Assembly (NCBI GenBank): GCA_001972305.1
Contig: BDDD01000263.1
Location: forward strand, 31,597 to 95,596
Reading direction: 5' to 3'
Length of the DNA: 64,000 bases
Source: Cephalotus follicularis
Taxonomy: Eukaryota; Streptophyta; Magnoliopsida; Oxalidales; Cephalotaceae
The position numbers and the translations under genes are program-made. Position 1 is the stretch's first letter. Each line of letters begins with the position of its first letter. The notes beneath the pieces are model-generated. The model was given only the letters and a program-made list of their open reading frames with translations, was not told where the DNA came from and searched no databases. Of the stretch, positions 46,423 to 58,371 are shown piece by piece.

Positions 46423-46561
46423 AAGCGTCGACGCTTATGAGACATGCGCACACGTAAACCATTCACATGCATGTCGATGCCTGTTGATAACGTCGACGCC
46501 TTTGAGGTAAAACGCTTTAAGCGCTGACGCTCAAAAGATAAACATCGACGCTTTACGTCGA
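46423..46561. repeat. AAGCGTCGACGCTT array A in gypsy F LTR
   Basis: Cores at 46428, 46450 (degenerate), 46474, 46493, 46524, 46545, 46558. The first is the perfect 14-bp palindrome AAGCGTCGACGCTT. Offset from the LTR start (165 bp) equals that of array A in the Tekay-like LTR2. Confidence 0.8.
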
Positions 46562-47315
46562 GTATCAGACAAGTTTAAGCAGACGGGAAACGTGTCACGT
46601 GGAGGTGGGGAATGCCACTCTTCAGGTGCGTTCACAGGTAGTTGTGACGTGTTGTGCATGCATTATAACGCCCTGACTTACCAGGACTGAAAAGGGAAGA
46701 AAGGATATGACAACGGTGTGCATGCAACCTGGAAGGGAGGAAGAAACAGACACATGGTGCACATGCAACCAGGTGAGAATGGGGTGTTACCTACACATGC
46801 ATGTGGGCTGAGAGAAGCCATAAAACTCTCCTCTCATCAGCTCGCCTACGGGAGAGAAGGAAGAGGAAGAGAACACATAAAACAAAAGAGAAAAAGGAGA
46901 GAAATGGTGGAGAAAAGGAAAAAAGTTGGGAGAGGGGTTGGACCTCCATTGCTGAACCTGGTTCAGAGCTTGGAGCTTGGAGTTGTTGGACAAGGATTGA
47001 GGCTGCTGTGACGAGTTTTGGAACACAAAGAGGTGGACTTGAAGTTCCTAACTTGGAACAAAAGGTAGGGGATTGTAGTGGAATTATACATATTCATTTG
47101 AGTTCAATGATGGTGTTTTGCCATGGATGACATGCTTGAATTGTAAGTTGATTTAGGATTGTTTGGATTGCTCGATCGGTTGCATGGCTACTGTAATGTG
47201 AAGATTGACCATGCATGACTTGTTTTGAGTAAGGATTGAACTAGATTACATGAATACTTGATTTGTAATTGTCTAGTTTCTACGAAATGAGGAAGATGAC
47301 ATTCTGGACGACTTA

Positions 47316-47866
47316 ACCATCGAAGCCCATGTTATAAGCGTCGACGCTTTTACATGTTAGAACTATTAACGTTGAAGCTAAGGTAAAGCGTCGACACCCT
47401 GTTGAACATTGCAGGTGCTGTGATGTTCATAACGATTCCTGACTTGCTAAATGTTAGTGTGATTATTTGGATACATATGTTAGGAACCCACTACGCATAT
47501 TACACGAGAACGGAACGCGTCTGCGATTGCATGTAAGGTTGGGGGATGAATTCTCCCTTGGATCGAGACTGGTGGAAGTGATATTCATGTTATCAGTTAA
47601 ACGGTCGACACTTAAAATAAAGCATCGACGCCTGTGGAATGCTACGCTTTGGAAATGGGACGTTTGAAGCGTCGACGTTAAGGTTCCTACCTTAAGCGTC
47701 GACCCCCTCAAATTAAATGTCGCCACTTAAGGGTCCTGACCTGGAAGCGTCGACACCATTGGAAGGGATCAACGCGTTTTACATTGTGATCAGCACTGAC
47801 ACTTGCAATGGAAACGTTGACACTTAGAGGTCATAAGCGTCGACTCCCAGGGGATAAACGTCAATG
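47316..47866. repeat. GCGTCGACGC array B in gypsy F 3' LTR
   Basis: Cores at 47320, 47341, 47372, 47391; 47605, 47625, 47672, 47699, 47720, 47750, 47769, 47796, 47817, 47840, 47861. The same layout is seen at 43231-43773 in the 5' LTR with core substitutions at CpG. Confidence 0.85.
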
Positions 47867-49423
47867 CTTATCCCCCTGGTTTGGTTGGATTGGCCCGAAT
47901 TGGACCTGCTAACTCCGAAACGATTCTAGGCATGTTTGAGCATATGATTACATCGCATTTGCATTGTATTGGGTCTGGATTGTCGATTGCATGGATAGTT
48001 ATTGCTTTAAAAATGATTTATCATTTTTAGGGAGCTGCATTCATGACATGTTGCAAATTATTATTTTGCATAAAATGCTATATTAAAACTGATATACGGT
48101 TGGAAAAGGGATTGATGCATGTTTTGAATAAACTTGTTGTTTTATAAGGGATTGTTACATATGTTGAACGAATACGTTTTTAGAAGTATTTTATGATACA
48201 TATTTTACTTGGAAAATGGATTGTTTTATAAAATGGCGAATATATATTTTCAGAAGTATTTATTTTTATAGATGACTTGAATTGGATTGTGTTTGTAACT
48301 CTGTTAGTGCGGTGACGGAGGTTGTCACTTACGCTAATGGTAGGTTGTTCCTTGGGGCCAGGAGTTGGCAGGACACCACACTATGAGCTATCCTCCGCCT
48401 ATGTGCCGGTTAGACTCATTTCTTTGTTGAACTTTCCTTCGCCATGTGCCGGTTAGTTTTGATTATTGATCGAACTTTCCTCCGCCTATGGGCCGGTTAG
48501 CGTCGACATGAGATAATGCTAACCCACTGGTGGCGGTTATCGAATTCGGATTGGATTGATTGGCCCTTAGTGACATGATTGATGGATTGTGTTGATGTAG
48601 CCACTTGGCATGGTTGCGTAACTATTGATCGAGATACATATAAAAATACGTATTGTATATATATTGTACTGCATCATTATGCATTCATTACATGATTTAC
48701 ATTGTTGTTGATCCCGAAAGGTACTTATACTTTCTCTACTTAGCCGAGTGAAGAAAAAGGAAAACCCCCTACTATTTCAGATTGAAGCAGCGGATTGGCC
48801 ATGGACAAGCTTGGATGAGGAACAAGTTGTAATAATGTCTTTATTTGGAATTGTAGTCTTCTGGATATTGTTAAGCTGGTTCTGTACTAAATGGTGGTTG
48901 TACTCCGCATTATTGGTTTACATGCTTTATGTTGTTCATGGATAACGTCATGATCATGCTACATTTTATGTTGTTAGCGTTAAGTCCTACTTGTTACGAA
49001 ATATCAATTGGTGTTGAAACGATGGAACCATGTACTAGTTAAAGTGATCGAATTATTGCATAACGGATTATGACATTTATTTAATGGGGTTGCATCATCA
49101 TTATGAGTGATGAATAATGTTTACCGTACTTGATGATTTTATGCATCGTGCGGATCGTTAAATGTTATTGAAATCAATGGTTCAAGTACCGTTGGATTAA
49201 ACGTCATCGTATTGATGGATTTATGAAATTATTGAATCATGCTCCATTTTGTTGGCAATTAACGATGGAGTTTGATTAAGTGTTGGTAACATGTGGTGTG
49301 GGACGCATGTTACATTGTTTAATTTGGCTTATAATTTGTATGCTTCCGCAAGATGTAAACTATCCTAAAAGTTTTAAATTTTGCCGTAAATTGTATAGGC
49401 CAGATATCGTGTTAATTGCTTAT

Positions 49424-51407
49424 GTTGGGAGCATGTACACTGAACTTGAACCACCATGGGAATTCTATTTAAATGGTCACATATCCCATGTCTGTAGAGT
49501 TTCCCATCTGAGACACTGGTGTATAGACTCTACGAGTCTAGCAAGTTCTTGATGGACTTGTCTGATCCTTAGACCTGAGCGGCTACTGTACATTGCATAG
49601 AGACTGTCTTACTTTGATTTCTGCCCTACCCAGTTCTTTCGCGGGGCTGGCAAATAGACAGCTTTTGGGTCTTGCAGGATTTATGTGAATGTAAGTGAGT
49701 GCGCAACATGGGATTGTCACACCTGATCTATGGTATCTATATGCATTTTGGACTTTGAAATACATTGCCAGGTTACGAAGAGCTGGAAACTAGGGTTTTC
49801 GGAAAGGCTTGTTGATAATCGTGATGGTAAGATACGGATTTATAGATATTGGCATATCTAGGGTTGACACGTATCCTTACCCTAGGCCGTGATCGGAGTT
49901 GATGACGACGAGGGATTATAGTACACGGTAACTCTCGTCAGGATAAAGTATCGGATGTATCAGAAACAGACTTAATTGTGGAAATTAATCAAGGGATTAA
50001 TTTACACATCTGGAATATGATAGTCAAAGGTTCAGGGTCTTAAAAAGTGTCAATGACTATTTATGCTTAGTTTACTTAAGACCAAGGCGTCTTAGTAACA
50101 TACCATCGCTACCGATCAATGCCGGACTTTCGGGTCCTGCCTCACGAGTATATGTATTGGATACATATATCGTATAGTTTTATAACGTGTGATGGCACAT
50201 GTTATATTGTAGTGTATTAGTGATGTTACGTGACTGGCTAGTTGACGTAATATACTAATATGATTATGGTATTAGAATAATAATTGGATTATTATTATCT
50301 CTTATCTCTCATTCTCTGTCTACACATTGCTGGTCGTTTTGTTGTGGCGCCAATAAATTAAAATAATCCTTTAAAGCATCTTGACAGCCAGGTTGCATTT
50401 TGGAAATGGATAAGCCATTTGTTATGGCTCCATGGATGGTAAACTGGATTTCTATTCTAGGAATGAAATCAGGTTAACTCATTTCCATTCTGGCTGGCCT
50501 TATGCTGATCCACATTTGGTGGATCACAACACTGGATGCTGAAAAGCATATCGAGAAGAAACACATTTTCGTGTAAATGGAAACTAGCCATAAGTTATGT
50601 AAGAAAGAAATGGAAATTCTTGAGTCATGGAGACAAGGATAGAAGGAAACTAAATTCAAAGGAATTCAGAATCTTTGTAATACGGTTTCTGATTTCTTTG
50701 TATAATGGCTATCCTGGTTTCACGGTTCAATTCACTAGGTGATTGAAACATATAAGGAGAGCTGGTACAAAGATAGAAAACGGGATTTTCATTCAAGGAA
50801 TGAATTCCATTAAACGCGTTTTCTGATTATGGCTTTATGACGGTCCACAATTGGTGGATCATGACATTGGATTGTGCAATGCATAAGAGAGAGGGAACCT
50901 GGACGTTTATAAAAGGTGTGCTAGTTCCTGGTTTGCAAAACATTTTTTCAGTGAGAGAGTTTTGTACTGGTTTGTTCTTAGAGAACAAAATAGTGAAAAG
51001 AGAAAACTCAATACCATTGTCTTCAAACACCACATCTTAATTTCTATAGGTGGTGTACTAATTACATTGAGCACTACGTCTCCTATATTGATCCTAGATT
51101 AGGATTAGTAATATAGGACTTGTATTTACATTGGTTATTCCGCTGCTGTCTGTTCTTCAGTGAAATCTTGAAGTCTCAGAATGGATTCTTGAAGGAAGGA
51201 GTTTGGTAGCTCCGTATAAACTCTATCCTTCTCTATATGTTTATATTGTTTGATTGGGTTGTTGATTATGGATCCTAGGTTTGTGATCGTTTATGGAGTT
51301 AGTTTATGGGATGTTTATTGTGTTTGAGCCACTTTAATGAAAATTAAAGTTACACACCCTATGTACCTAAAGCCTAAAATGACCATAAACTCGGTTTTAT
51401 TCCTTCA
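49424..51407 (+). repeat. Copia E 5' LTR (first ~390 bp missing)
   Basis: Matches 56383-58371 closely. It starts abruptly at TTGGGAGCATG, missing the TGTTCGAGAGAG start seen at 55987, and ends TTTTATTCCTTCA. Followed by the decayed primer site TTTGTATCATAGC. Contains GATCCAC...GTGGATC hairpins at 50506 and 50841. Confidence 0.85.
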
Positions 51408-53319
51408 ATTTGTATCATAGCGAATTAATCAACCCCAGTTAAACATTATTTTTTGTGGCTGTATTGGATTATATTTGTGGCTATTTGTCATTCTAAACTG
51501 TCTAACCGTCGACGGTTTTGAGTAAACCGTCGACAATTTGACGTTAAGCGCTGACAAGGTGTTGTTAAGCGCTGGTGGTAACCATGGAGCGTTGGCGCTT
51601 TGAGAAGAGCATCGATGCTTAATGGTTTAAGCTCCGATGCTTTGTCTAAAGCGCAGCAGGTTACGCAAAGCGTCGACGTTAGTGTTAAAGCTTAGCTTGT
51701 AGCCGCCGACGCTTATTATAAAGCGTCGACACTATCATCATGTGAAATGCAACAACAAAATGGAAAATCCATAAGTCATGTCTTTTAGAAATGGATATGG
51801 CACCAAAGATGGAAAACGGGATTTGTATTCATGGAATGAAATCCCATTAACATGTTTTCCATTTTGGCTGGCTTAATGGTGATCCACATTTGGTGGATCA
51901 CATCATTGGATGCATAAATTATGCAAACAGGTAATTGAAACATCCATTTTTGTCACGGTGACAAGAAAGGAAACGGGATTTGATTTTAGAAATTAAAATC
52001 CTGTTAACATGTTTTCATTATTCTTGGCATAATGGTGATCCACAATTGGTGGATCATGACACTGGATTTTAATTAATCTAGTGGGAGTAATACCGATAAA
52101 AGCCACGATTGATTCAATTAGCCATAAAAAATTAAAAGGTTTATATGTTTATTCAAAAATTATATTAGATATATTTTTGGATGTTGTTATGCATGATGGT
52201 AGGGTATGGGACTTGACCTAAATTTTAGTTTCTTTTGTGGATGTTTAAATTTGCTTTATTATTTTTATTGGGTTTGTAATTTGGTGGCCTACGAGCACCT
52301 TAATTCCTTGTTTTTAATCCTCTCTAGAATGGTGTTCTCTCCTTTATTTTTTAAATGTAATTTTTATTAAAACGGTTTGTAAGCAAAGGAAGAGAATCAG
52401 TCGGTGCTTGGAGAGGAAGATCAAGGAAGTTGCAAGACCAAGATGAAGGCCATGGATGCATGGTACTTTGTGCAATGAAGTAGAATTAAATAGTTCACCT
52501 AGGAGACCTAGTGATCACATTGGCTCATATGAATCACTATAGTATTGTCCCTAGCCTAACCATTTTATTTTGTGTTGTACTTCGGATGCATGGTTTGGAC
52601 AATTGGTCCAAACACATCATTGCATGTAAGCCGTAATTAATTGGATTTGGCTAATATAACCAAAGAATTGATTAAAGGATCGGCTTAATTAAAATGTGAG
52701 ACCTGAAATCTCTCCAAAGTTTGAAATAATAAGTCTTAACTCCAGGGACACTAAGAGTGACCCGACGTGGCCTTCCATAGTTCTCGTTGAGTGGCATGGG
52801 CAGACTGTGGGTTTGTCAAGCTATAGCTGAGGCCTGCTATATGTCCAATGTCATGTCAACGTCAGTATTAGATACTCCAAGGAAATCACAATGTTTTGCA
52901 CTTGGACACGTAAACGTGTGGGTGTCAAAACGTGTGTATTACTTTGAGGACTTTGGGTGTATACTTATGCTGGCTCTAACGATTTGTTGAGCTATAGCCG
53001 AGATCATATTGAGCTGGTAGGCCGAAGCTATGATTGGATCTTACACGAGCGTGGGTGGGATTGGATCCCAAGCTGCGTAAATTGGCAGGTGAGCCTACCT
53101 ATCTTAAGTGTTATGGTTTGTCAAGCTATAGTTGAGGCCAAAATATGCTGAGATAGATTCCCATCCCCACTAGGAGATTAGATCTCCTGAATTCCACATG
53201 GTGGTGTGGGATACGATTAGAATAGTGGGAGGAACCATAATCACTAAAGACCAAGTGTTATAGTAGTAACATAAAAATTGGAATATTTGCTAATAACCTC
53301 AAAATGTTTCCTATAGGTT
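51408..53319 (+). other. Copia E leader with decayed primer site, palindrome array and LTR-like repeats
   Basis: TTTGTATCATAGC (51410-51422) is a decayed form of TTGGTATCAGAGC. A palindrome array follows (51505-51732). Then come two segments resembling the LTR hairpin region (51755-51920 and 51950-52080), each with a GATCCAC...GTGGATC inverted repeat. From about 52680 to 53310 it shares leader words with elements A and D. No gene seen. Confidence 0.7.
51505..51732. repeat. ACCGTCGACGGT / AAGCGTCGACGC array in copia E leader
   Basis: Cores start at 51509, 51530, 51551, 51572, 51592, 51612, 51634, 51654, 51673, 51692, 51706, 51726. The first nine intervals are 21, 21, 21, 21, 20, 20, 22, 20, 19. 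Arms stay complementary where the core decays (for example GCG-TTGG-CGC at 51592). Confidence 0.88.
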
Positions 53320-53328
53320 GTGAAATAC

Positions 53329-54470
53329 TTTGCAAAAATGTCTGTCAGCGTCGCAATTGCTAAAGTCTTTGAGACTAATAAACTGGATGGGCCAAATTTC
53401 CTTGACTGGCAGCGCAATCTGTGCTTGGTTCTGACATCAATGAAATTGTCTCATGTGATGGCGGAAAAACCCCATGTACTAGGTGACGACCCATGTTTGG
53501 AAACTCAGGCCGCTATTGCAAAGTGGCTTGATGATGATGAGCAAGCTCGGTGCCTTGGTATAGCTAGAATGGTGGTGAAGCTATAGCGATAGCACGAGCA
53601 TATGGAGAGCCTTGGTGCTATACTTCTCCGTCTCAGGGAGTTGTATGGTGCACGGTCTAGGACTGCTAGGTTCAACCTCTCTCGTCAGCTTTTCAGTATA
53701 AAGATGGTGGAGGGATATTTGGTCCATGAGCATGGACTAAAGATGATAGATCTTATTGAGCAGTTGGCTCAATTAGATTTGACTATGGATAACGATTTCT
53801 ACATAGATCTCGTTTTGTCATCCCTCCCTCGGTCGTTTTCGCAGTTTATATCAAACTTCCACACGAACAAGGTGGATTGTTCTTTGCCTGAGCTGGTGGC
53901 TATGCTCAGAACTGCGGAGGCAGATCATGACATTGGTAAGTCAAAATATGTCGTGATGTTTGTTTCCTCTTCTTCAAAGACTGCCTTGGATAAGGGTGGG
54001 TCTAAAATGAAAGGCCAGACCAAAAATAAGAAGAAGAACATAAAGGAAGAAAAGCCACTTGGAGTGGTTGGGGGAACTATCAAGGAAAAGCTCAAACAGC
54101 TTATGGATGAGAAAGCTTGTTTCCATTATGGGAAACAAGGACACTGGAAAAAGGAGTACAAGGAGTTTCTTACTACCACTGCTGGTGCCTCTGGTTCAGG
54201 TATCTACATGATTGACCTTCATGTAGCTTCTAATATTAGTTATACTTGGGTGTTTGACACTGGTTGTGGTACTAACATTTGTAATTCTTAGCAGGGTCAA
54301 AGAAGCACAAGGCAGCTTAGAGCTGAAGAAACAGTGGACTTATGACTGGGTGATAGATCAAGGATCATTGTTGGAGTTGTACATGTTTTTGATTTGCATT
54401 TGCCTAGTTGGTTTGTAATCAGTTTGAGAACTTAATAAGGAACATTGTGAGTGTTTCGTACCTTTATAAA
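53329..54470 (+). pseudogene. Copia E gag and protease
   Basis: One frame from about 53320 to 54291, with adjacent TAG stops at 53584-53586 and 53590-53592. I prefer the ATG at 53338 (MSVSVAIAKVF) as start, since gag of this group begins near KLDGPNFLDW. Zinc knuckle near 54117 reads CFHYGKQGHWKKEY: its second and last cysteines have become tyrosine. Protease starts with WVFDTGCGTNICNS near 54247, with the DTG active-site triad, then a stop at 54289-54291 and several more to about 54470. Confidence 0.85.
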
Positions 54471-55462
54471 TTAGGCTTATAGCTTAATTTGGCTGTGAAT
54501 CGTTGTTCTCTTTTGTCTGATGACAAATTTTCTATATGTGATGACATATTGAAATTGGGATTTATGCTGATCACAAAATGGCATTGTCCATCAAGCAAGG
54601 AACTAAAAGACATAGAGAGAATAATGAAATTAATCAATCCTATACTTGGCATTGCAGATTGGGTCATCCTAAGGATGGTCTTTTATACGTCCAGGACTTA
54701 GAGTCCTTTCCAACGTGTGAATCTTGCTTGCTTTAAAAAAATGACCAAATCTCCCTTCTTCAGTTATGGAGAGAGGGCGATGGATTTACTGGGTTCAATC
54801 CACACCGACGTTTGTGCACATATGTCGGTCAGTGCGCGAGGAGGATATTTTTACTTCATTACTTTTACCGATGATTTGTCACAGTATGGGTGAGTGTTTC
54901 TGATAAGACACAAATCAAATTCCTTTGAGTGGTTCAAGGAATTTAGAAATGAAGTAGAGAAGCAAACAGGTAAGCCCATTAAAACACTTGGATCAGATCG
55001 AGGGGGCGAACACCTTTCTACTGAGTTCCAGGATTATCTAAGAGATAATGGCATTCTCTCACAGTGGACACCTCTAGGAACACCGCAGCATAATGGTGTG
55101 TCCAAATGGAGGAATCAGACCTTGATTAATATGGTTGTGTCCATGATGTATTTTGCGGACCTCCCTACCTCTTTTTGGGCTATGCATTGGAAAGAATTGC
55201 ATTTGTCGTTAACCGGATTCCTTTGAAATCCGTTCCCTCCACTCCATACCAGGTATGGACAGGAAGGAAACCTAGCCTAAAACATTTGAAAGTTTGGGGC
55301 TGTCTAGCTTGCGTTAAAAGGTTGGAGCCTAGTAAGCTAGAGGCACGATCAAATCGATGCCAGTTTGTAGGGTATCCCAAAGAAATAATGGGATATTATT
55401 TCTACCATCTTAGTGATCAAAATGTGTTTGTTTCGCGTACTGCAGTTTTCCTATCGAAATGA
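54471..55462 (+). pseudogene. Copia E integrase
   Basis: Integrase remnants from about 54660: LLGSIHTDVCAHMSV (first catalytic D, near 54805), LGSDRGGEH (second D, near 54995) and GTPQHNGVSKWRNQTL near 55080. The last holds Lys where the catalytic Glu is expected. Stop in the core near 54892, then a frame change near 55190. The open stretch 55175-55462 carries the C-terminal part (GRKPSLKHLKVWGC, FVGYPKE). Inactive. Confidence 0.87.
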
Positions 55463-55930
55463 ATGCCTACTCGCAGGAAACAGTGGGAGCAAAGTGGGAG
55501 TCGGGGAGTTACCATTGGGAGAAACACCACAGAACGAAAAGGAATTAAAGGCAGGAACCTCAACAGACACAGCTGGAATTAGATTCCAGCATGAGATTAG
55601 ATCTCATTCAGGCACTCTTATATTGAGGAGATCAAGCAAAGTATATAGCAGCCTAAGATGTTACAAAGGAGGGTGTTTGGATGTGTAAGTTCATAGCTGA
55701 ACTTGGAGTGGTTCCAACAATTAGTCTTCTTGTAGTTCTCTACTGTGACAATAATGGGGTTGTTGCATAGGCAAAGGAGCCCAGGTCTCGCCAACGATCC
55801 AAGCATATATTGTGGCGTTATCATTAGATTCGAGAGATCATTGGTAGAGGAGACATTGTTTCGAGAGGGTTCCCTCAGAGACAAATTTAGCAGACCCACT
55901 GACTAAAGCTCTATGTAGTCAAGCGTCATA
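55463..55930 (+). pseudogene. Copia E linker joined directly to RNase H end; RT deleted
   Basis: Linker reads to a LRRSSK-type word near 55620-55640. The next bases read AKYIAA, then a stop, then DVTKEGVWMCKFIAELG, LYCDNN and AKEPRSRQRSKH, the C-terminal part of RNase H. The whole reverse transcriptase and the front of RNase H are missing, about 1.2 kb or more compared with the family. Several further stops. Confidence 0.85.
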
Positions 55931-55986
55931 GTAGTGTGATGAGCTTGAACTACAGGGCTTCAGGTCTTGAGGGCCAGGTGGGAGAT

Positions 55987-58371
55987 TGTTCGAGAGAGTA
56001 TGACCCGTCAAGCCACTAAATGACTAGATATACTTATACTCTGCTCTTTTCATATACAGTCTTGTTCTATTCATGTTACGTTGTGCAAATTGTATTTATT
56101 TAATGGCATAACAGTTTATGTTTTGTCACATAATAGAAGCATGTCACTGCTTACATATATGGTGCCCCGTCACATCGAAGGGTTGGTTGTTGAGCCAAGG
56201 GCTACGAGAGCGACTTCCTTATTCCCTGTGACTAAACTGTTCCAAGTCATAGGTTCACTTATTTTGGGCATTCGTGAACCGGATAGACTTGTTGTGTTAT
56301 GCTTGCTCTCACGAATGGGAGGGTGAAGTATCTCATTGCCACTCGGGTTGAACCCTAAAGCTAATACAGGGTGCATGCTGGGAGCATGTACATTAAACTT
56401 GACCCACAATGGGAATTCTATTTGGATGGTCACATATCCCGTGTCTGTAGAGTTTCCCATCTGAGACAGTGGTGTCTAGACTCTACGAGTCTAGAAAGTT
56501 CTTGAAGGACTTGTCTGATCCTTAGGCCTTAGCAGCTACTGTACATTGCATAGAGACTGTCTGACTTTGATTTTTGCCCTACCCAGTTCTTTCGCGAGGC
56601 TGGCAAACAGGTAGCTTTTGGGTCTTGCAGGATTTATGTGAATGTAAGTGAGTGCGCAACATGGGATCGTCACACCTGATGTGAGGGTGATTGGCTCTAT
56701 GGTATCTATATTCATTATGGACTTTGAAATACCTGGACAGGTTACGACGAGCTGGAAACTAGGGTTTCCGGAAAGGCCTGTCGATAGTCGTCATGGTAAA
56801 ATACGGATTTATAGATACCGACATATCTAGGGTTGACACGTATCCTTACCCTAGGCCATGATCGGAGCCGAGGATGACGAGTGATTATAGTACATGGTAA
56901 CTATCATCAGGATAAAGTATCGGATGTATCAGAACGGACTTAATTGTGGAAATTAATCAAGGGATTAATTTACACACCTGCAATATGATAGTCATAGGTT
57001 CAGGGTCTTAAAACTAGTCAAGAACTATTTATGGTAAGTTTACTTAAGAGCAAGGCGTCTTAGTAACACACCATCATTACCGATTAATTATGGACTTTTG
57101 GGTCCCGCCACACGAGTATATGTATTAGATACATATATCGTATAGTTTTATAACGTGTGATGGCACATGTTATATTGTGGTGTATTAGTGATGTTACGTG
57201 ACTGTCTAGTTGACGTCATATACTAATATGATTATGGTATTATAATAATAATTGGATTATTATTATCTCTCATTCTCTCTCTACACATTGCTGGCCGTTC
57301 TGTTGTGGCGCCAAGAAAGCAAAATAATCCTTTAAAGCGTCTTAACAGCCAGGTTGCATTTTGGAATTGGATATGCCATTTGTTATGGCACCATGGATGG
57401 TAAACTGGATTTCTATTCTAGGAATGAAATCCAGTTAACTCATTTCCATTCTGGTTGGCCTTATGCTGATACACATTTGGTGGATCACAACACTGGATGC
57501 TGAAAAGCATAAAGAGAAGAAACACGTTTTAATGTAAATGGAAACTAGCCATAAGTTATGTAAGAAAGAAATGGAAATTCTTGAGTCATAGAGACAAGGA
57601 TAGAAGGAAACTGAATTCAAAGGAATTCAGAGTCTTGGTAATACAGTTTCTGATTTCTGTGCATAATGGCTATCCTGGTTTCACTGTTCAATTCACTAGG
57701 TGATTGAAACATATAAGGAGAGTCGGTACAAAGATAGAAAACGGGATTTTCATTCAAGGAATGAAATCCATTAAATGCGTTTTCTGATTATGGCTTTATG
57801 ATGGTCCACAATTGGTGGATCATGACATTGGATGGTGCAATGCATAAGAGTGAGGGAACCTGGATGTTTGTAAAAGGTTTGCTAGTTCCTGGTCTACAAA
57901 ACATTTTTGCAGTGAGAGAGTTTTGTACTAGTTTGTTCTTGGAGAACAAAATAGTAAAAAGAGAAAACTCAATACCATTGTCTTCAAACACCACAGCTTG
58001 ATTTCTATAGGTGGTGCACTGCTTACATTGAGCACTACGTCTCCTATATTGATCCTAGATTAGGATTAGTAATATAGGACTTGTATTTACATTGGTTGTT
58101 CCGCTGCTGTCTATTCTTGAGTGAAAGCTTGAAGTCTCAGAACGGATTCTTCAAGGAAGGAGTTTGGTAGCTCCGTATAAACTCTATCCTTCTCTATATG
58201 TTTATATTTTTTGATTGGGTTATTGATTAGCGATCCTAGGTTGTTTGTGATCGTTTATGGAGTTAGTTTATGGGATGTTTATTGTGTTTGAGACACTTTA
58301 ATGAAAATTAAAGTTACACACCCTATGTACCTAAAGCCTAAAATGACCATAAACTCGGTTTTATTCATTCA
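55987..58371 (+). repeat. Copia E 3' LTR, 2,385 bp
   Basis: Starts TGTTCGAGAGAG after the tract GGCCAGGTGGGAGAT and ends TTTTATTCATTCA. Holds hairpins at 57467 and 57802, mirroring the 5' LTR. No genes. Copia D leader follows directly. Confidence 0.9.

Larger units (their letters stand above)
46263..49423 (+). repeat. Gypsy F 3' LTR, about 3.16 kb, 3' end truncated
   Basis: Starts TGTAATGCCCGGG and continues to GTTAATTGCTTA, where it stops about 60 bp short of the CGTGACA end seen at 44474 and runs into copia E LTR. Two palindrome arrays lie at 46423-46561 and 47316-47866. Reading frames at 46718-47130 are LTR, not genes. Confidence 0.87.

Noticed and set aside
46718-47130. 97- and 109-codon frames as a host gene
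   Set aside because: Within gypsy F 3' LTR, purine-rich low-complexity sequence.
53320-53337. ATG at 53320 as copia E gag start
   Set aside because: The gag homology begins near MSVSVAIAKVF at 53338; the upstream codons look like leader.
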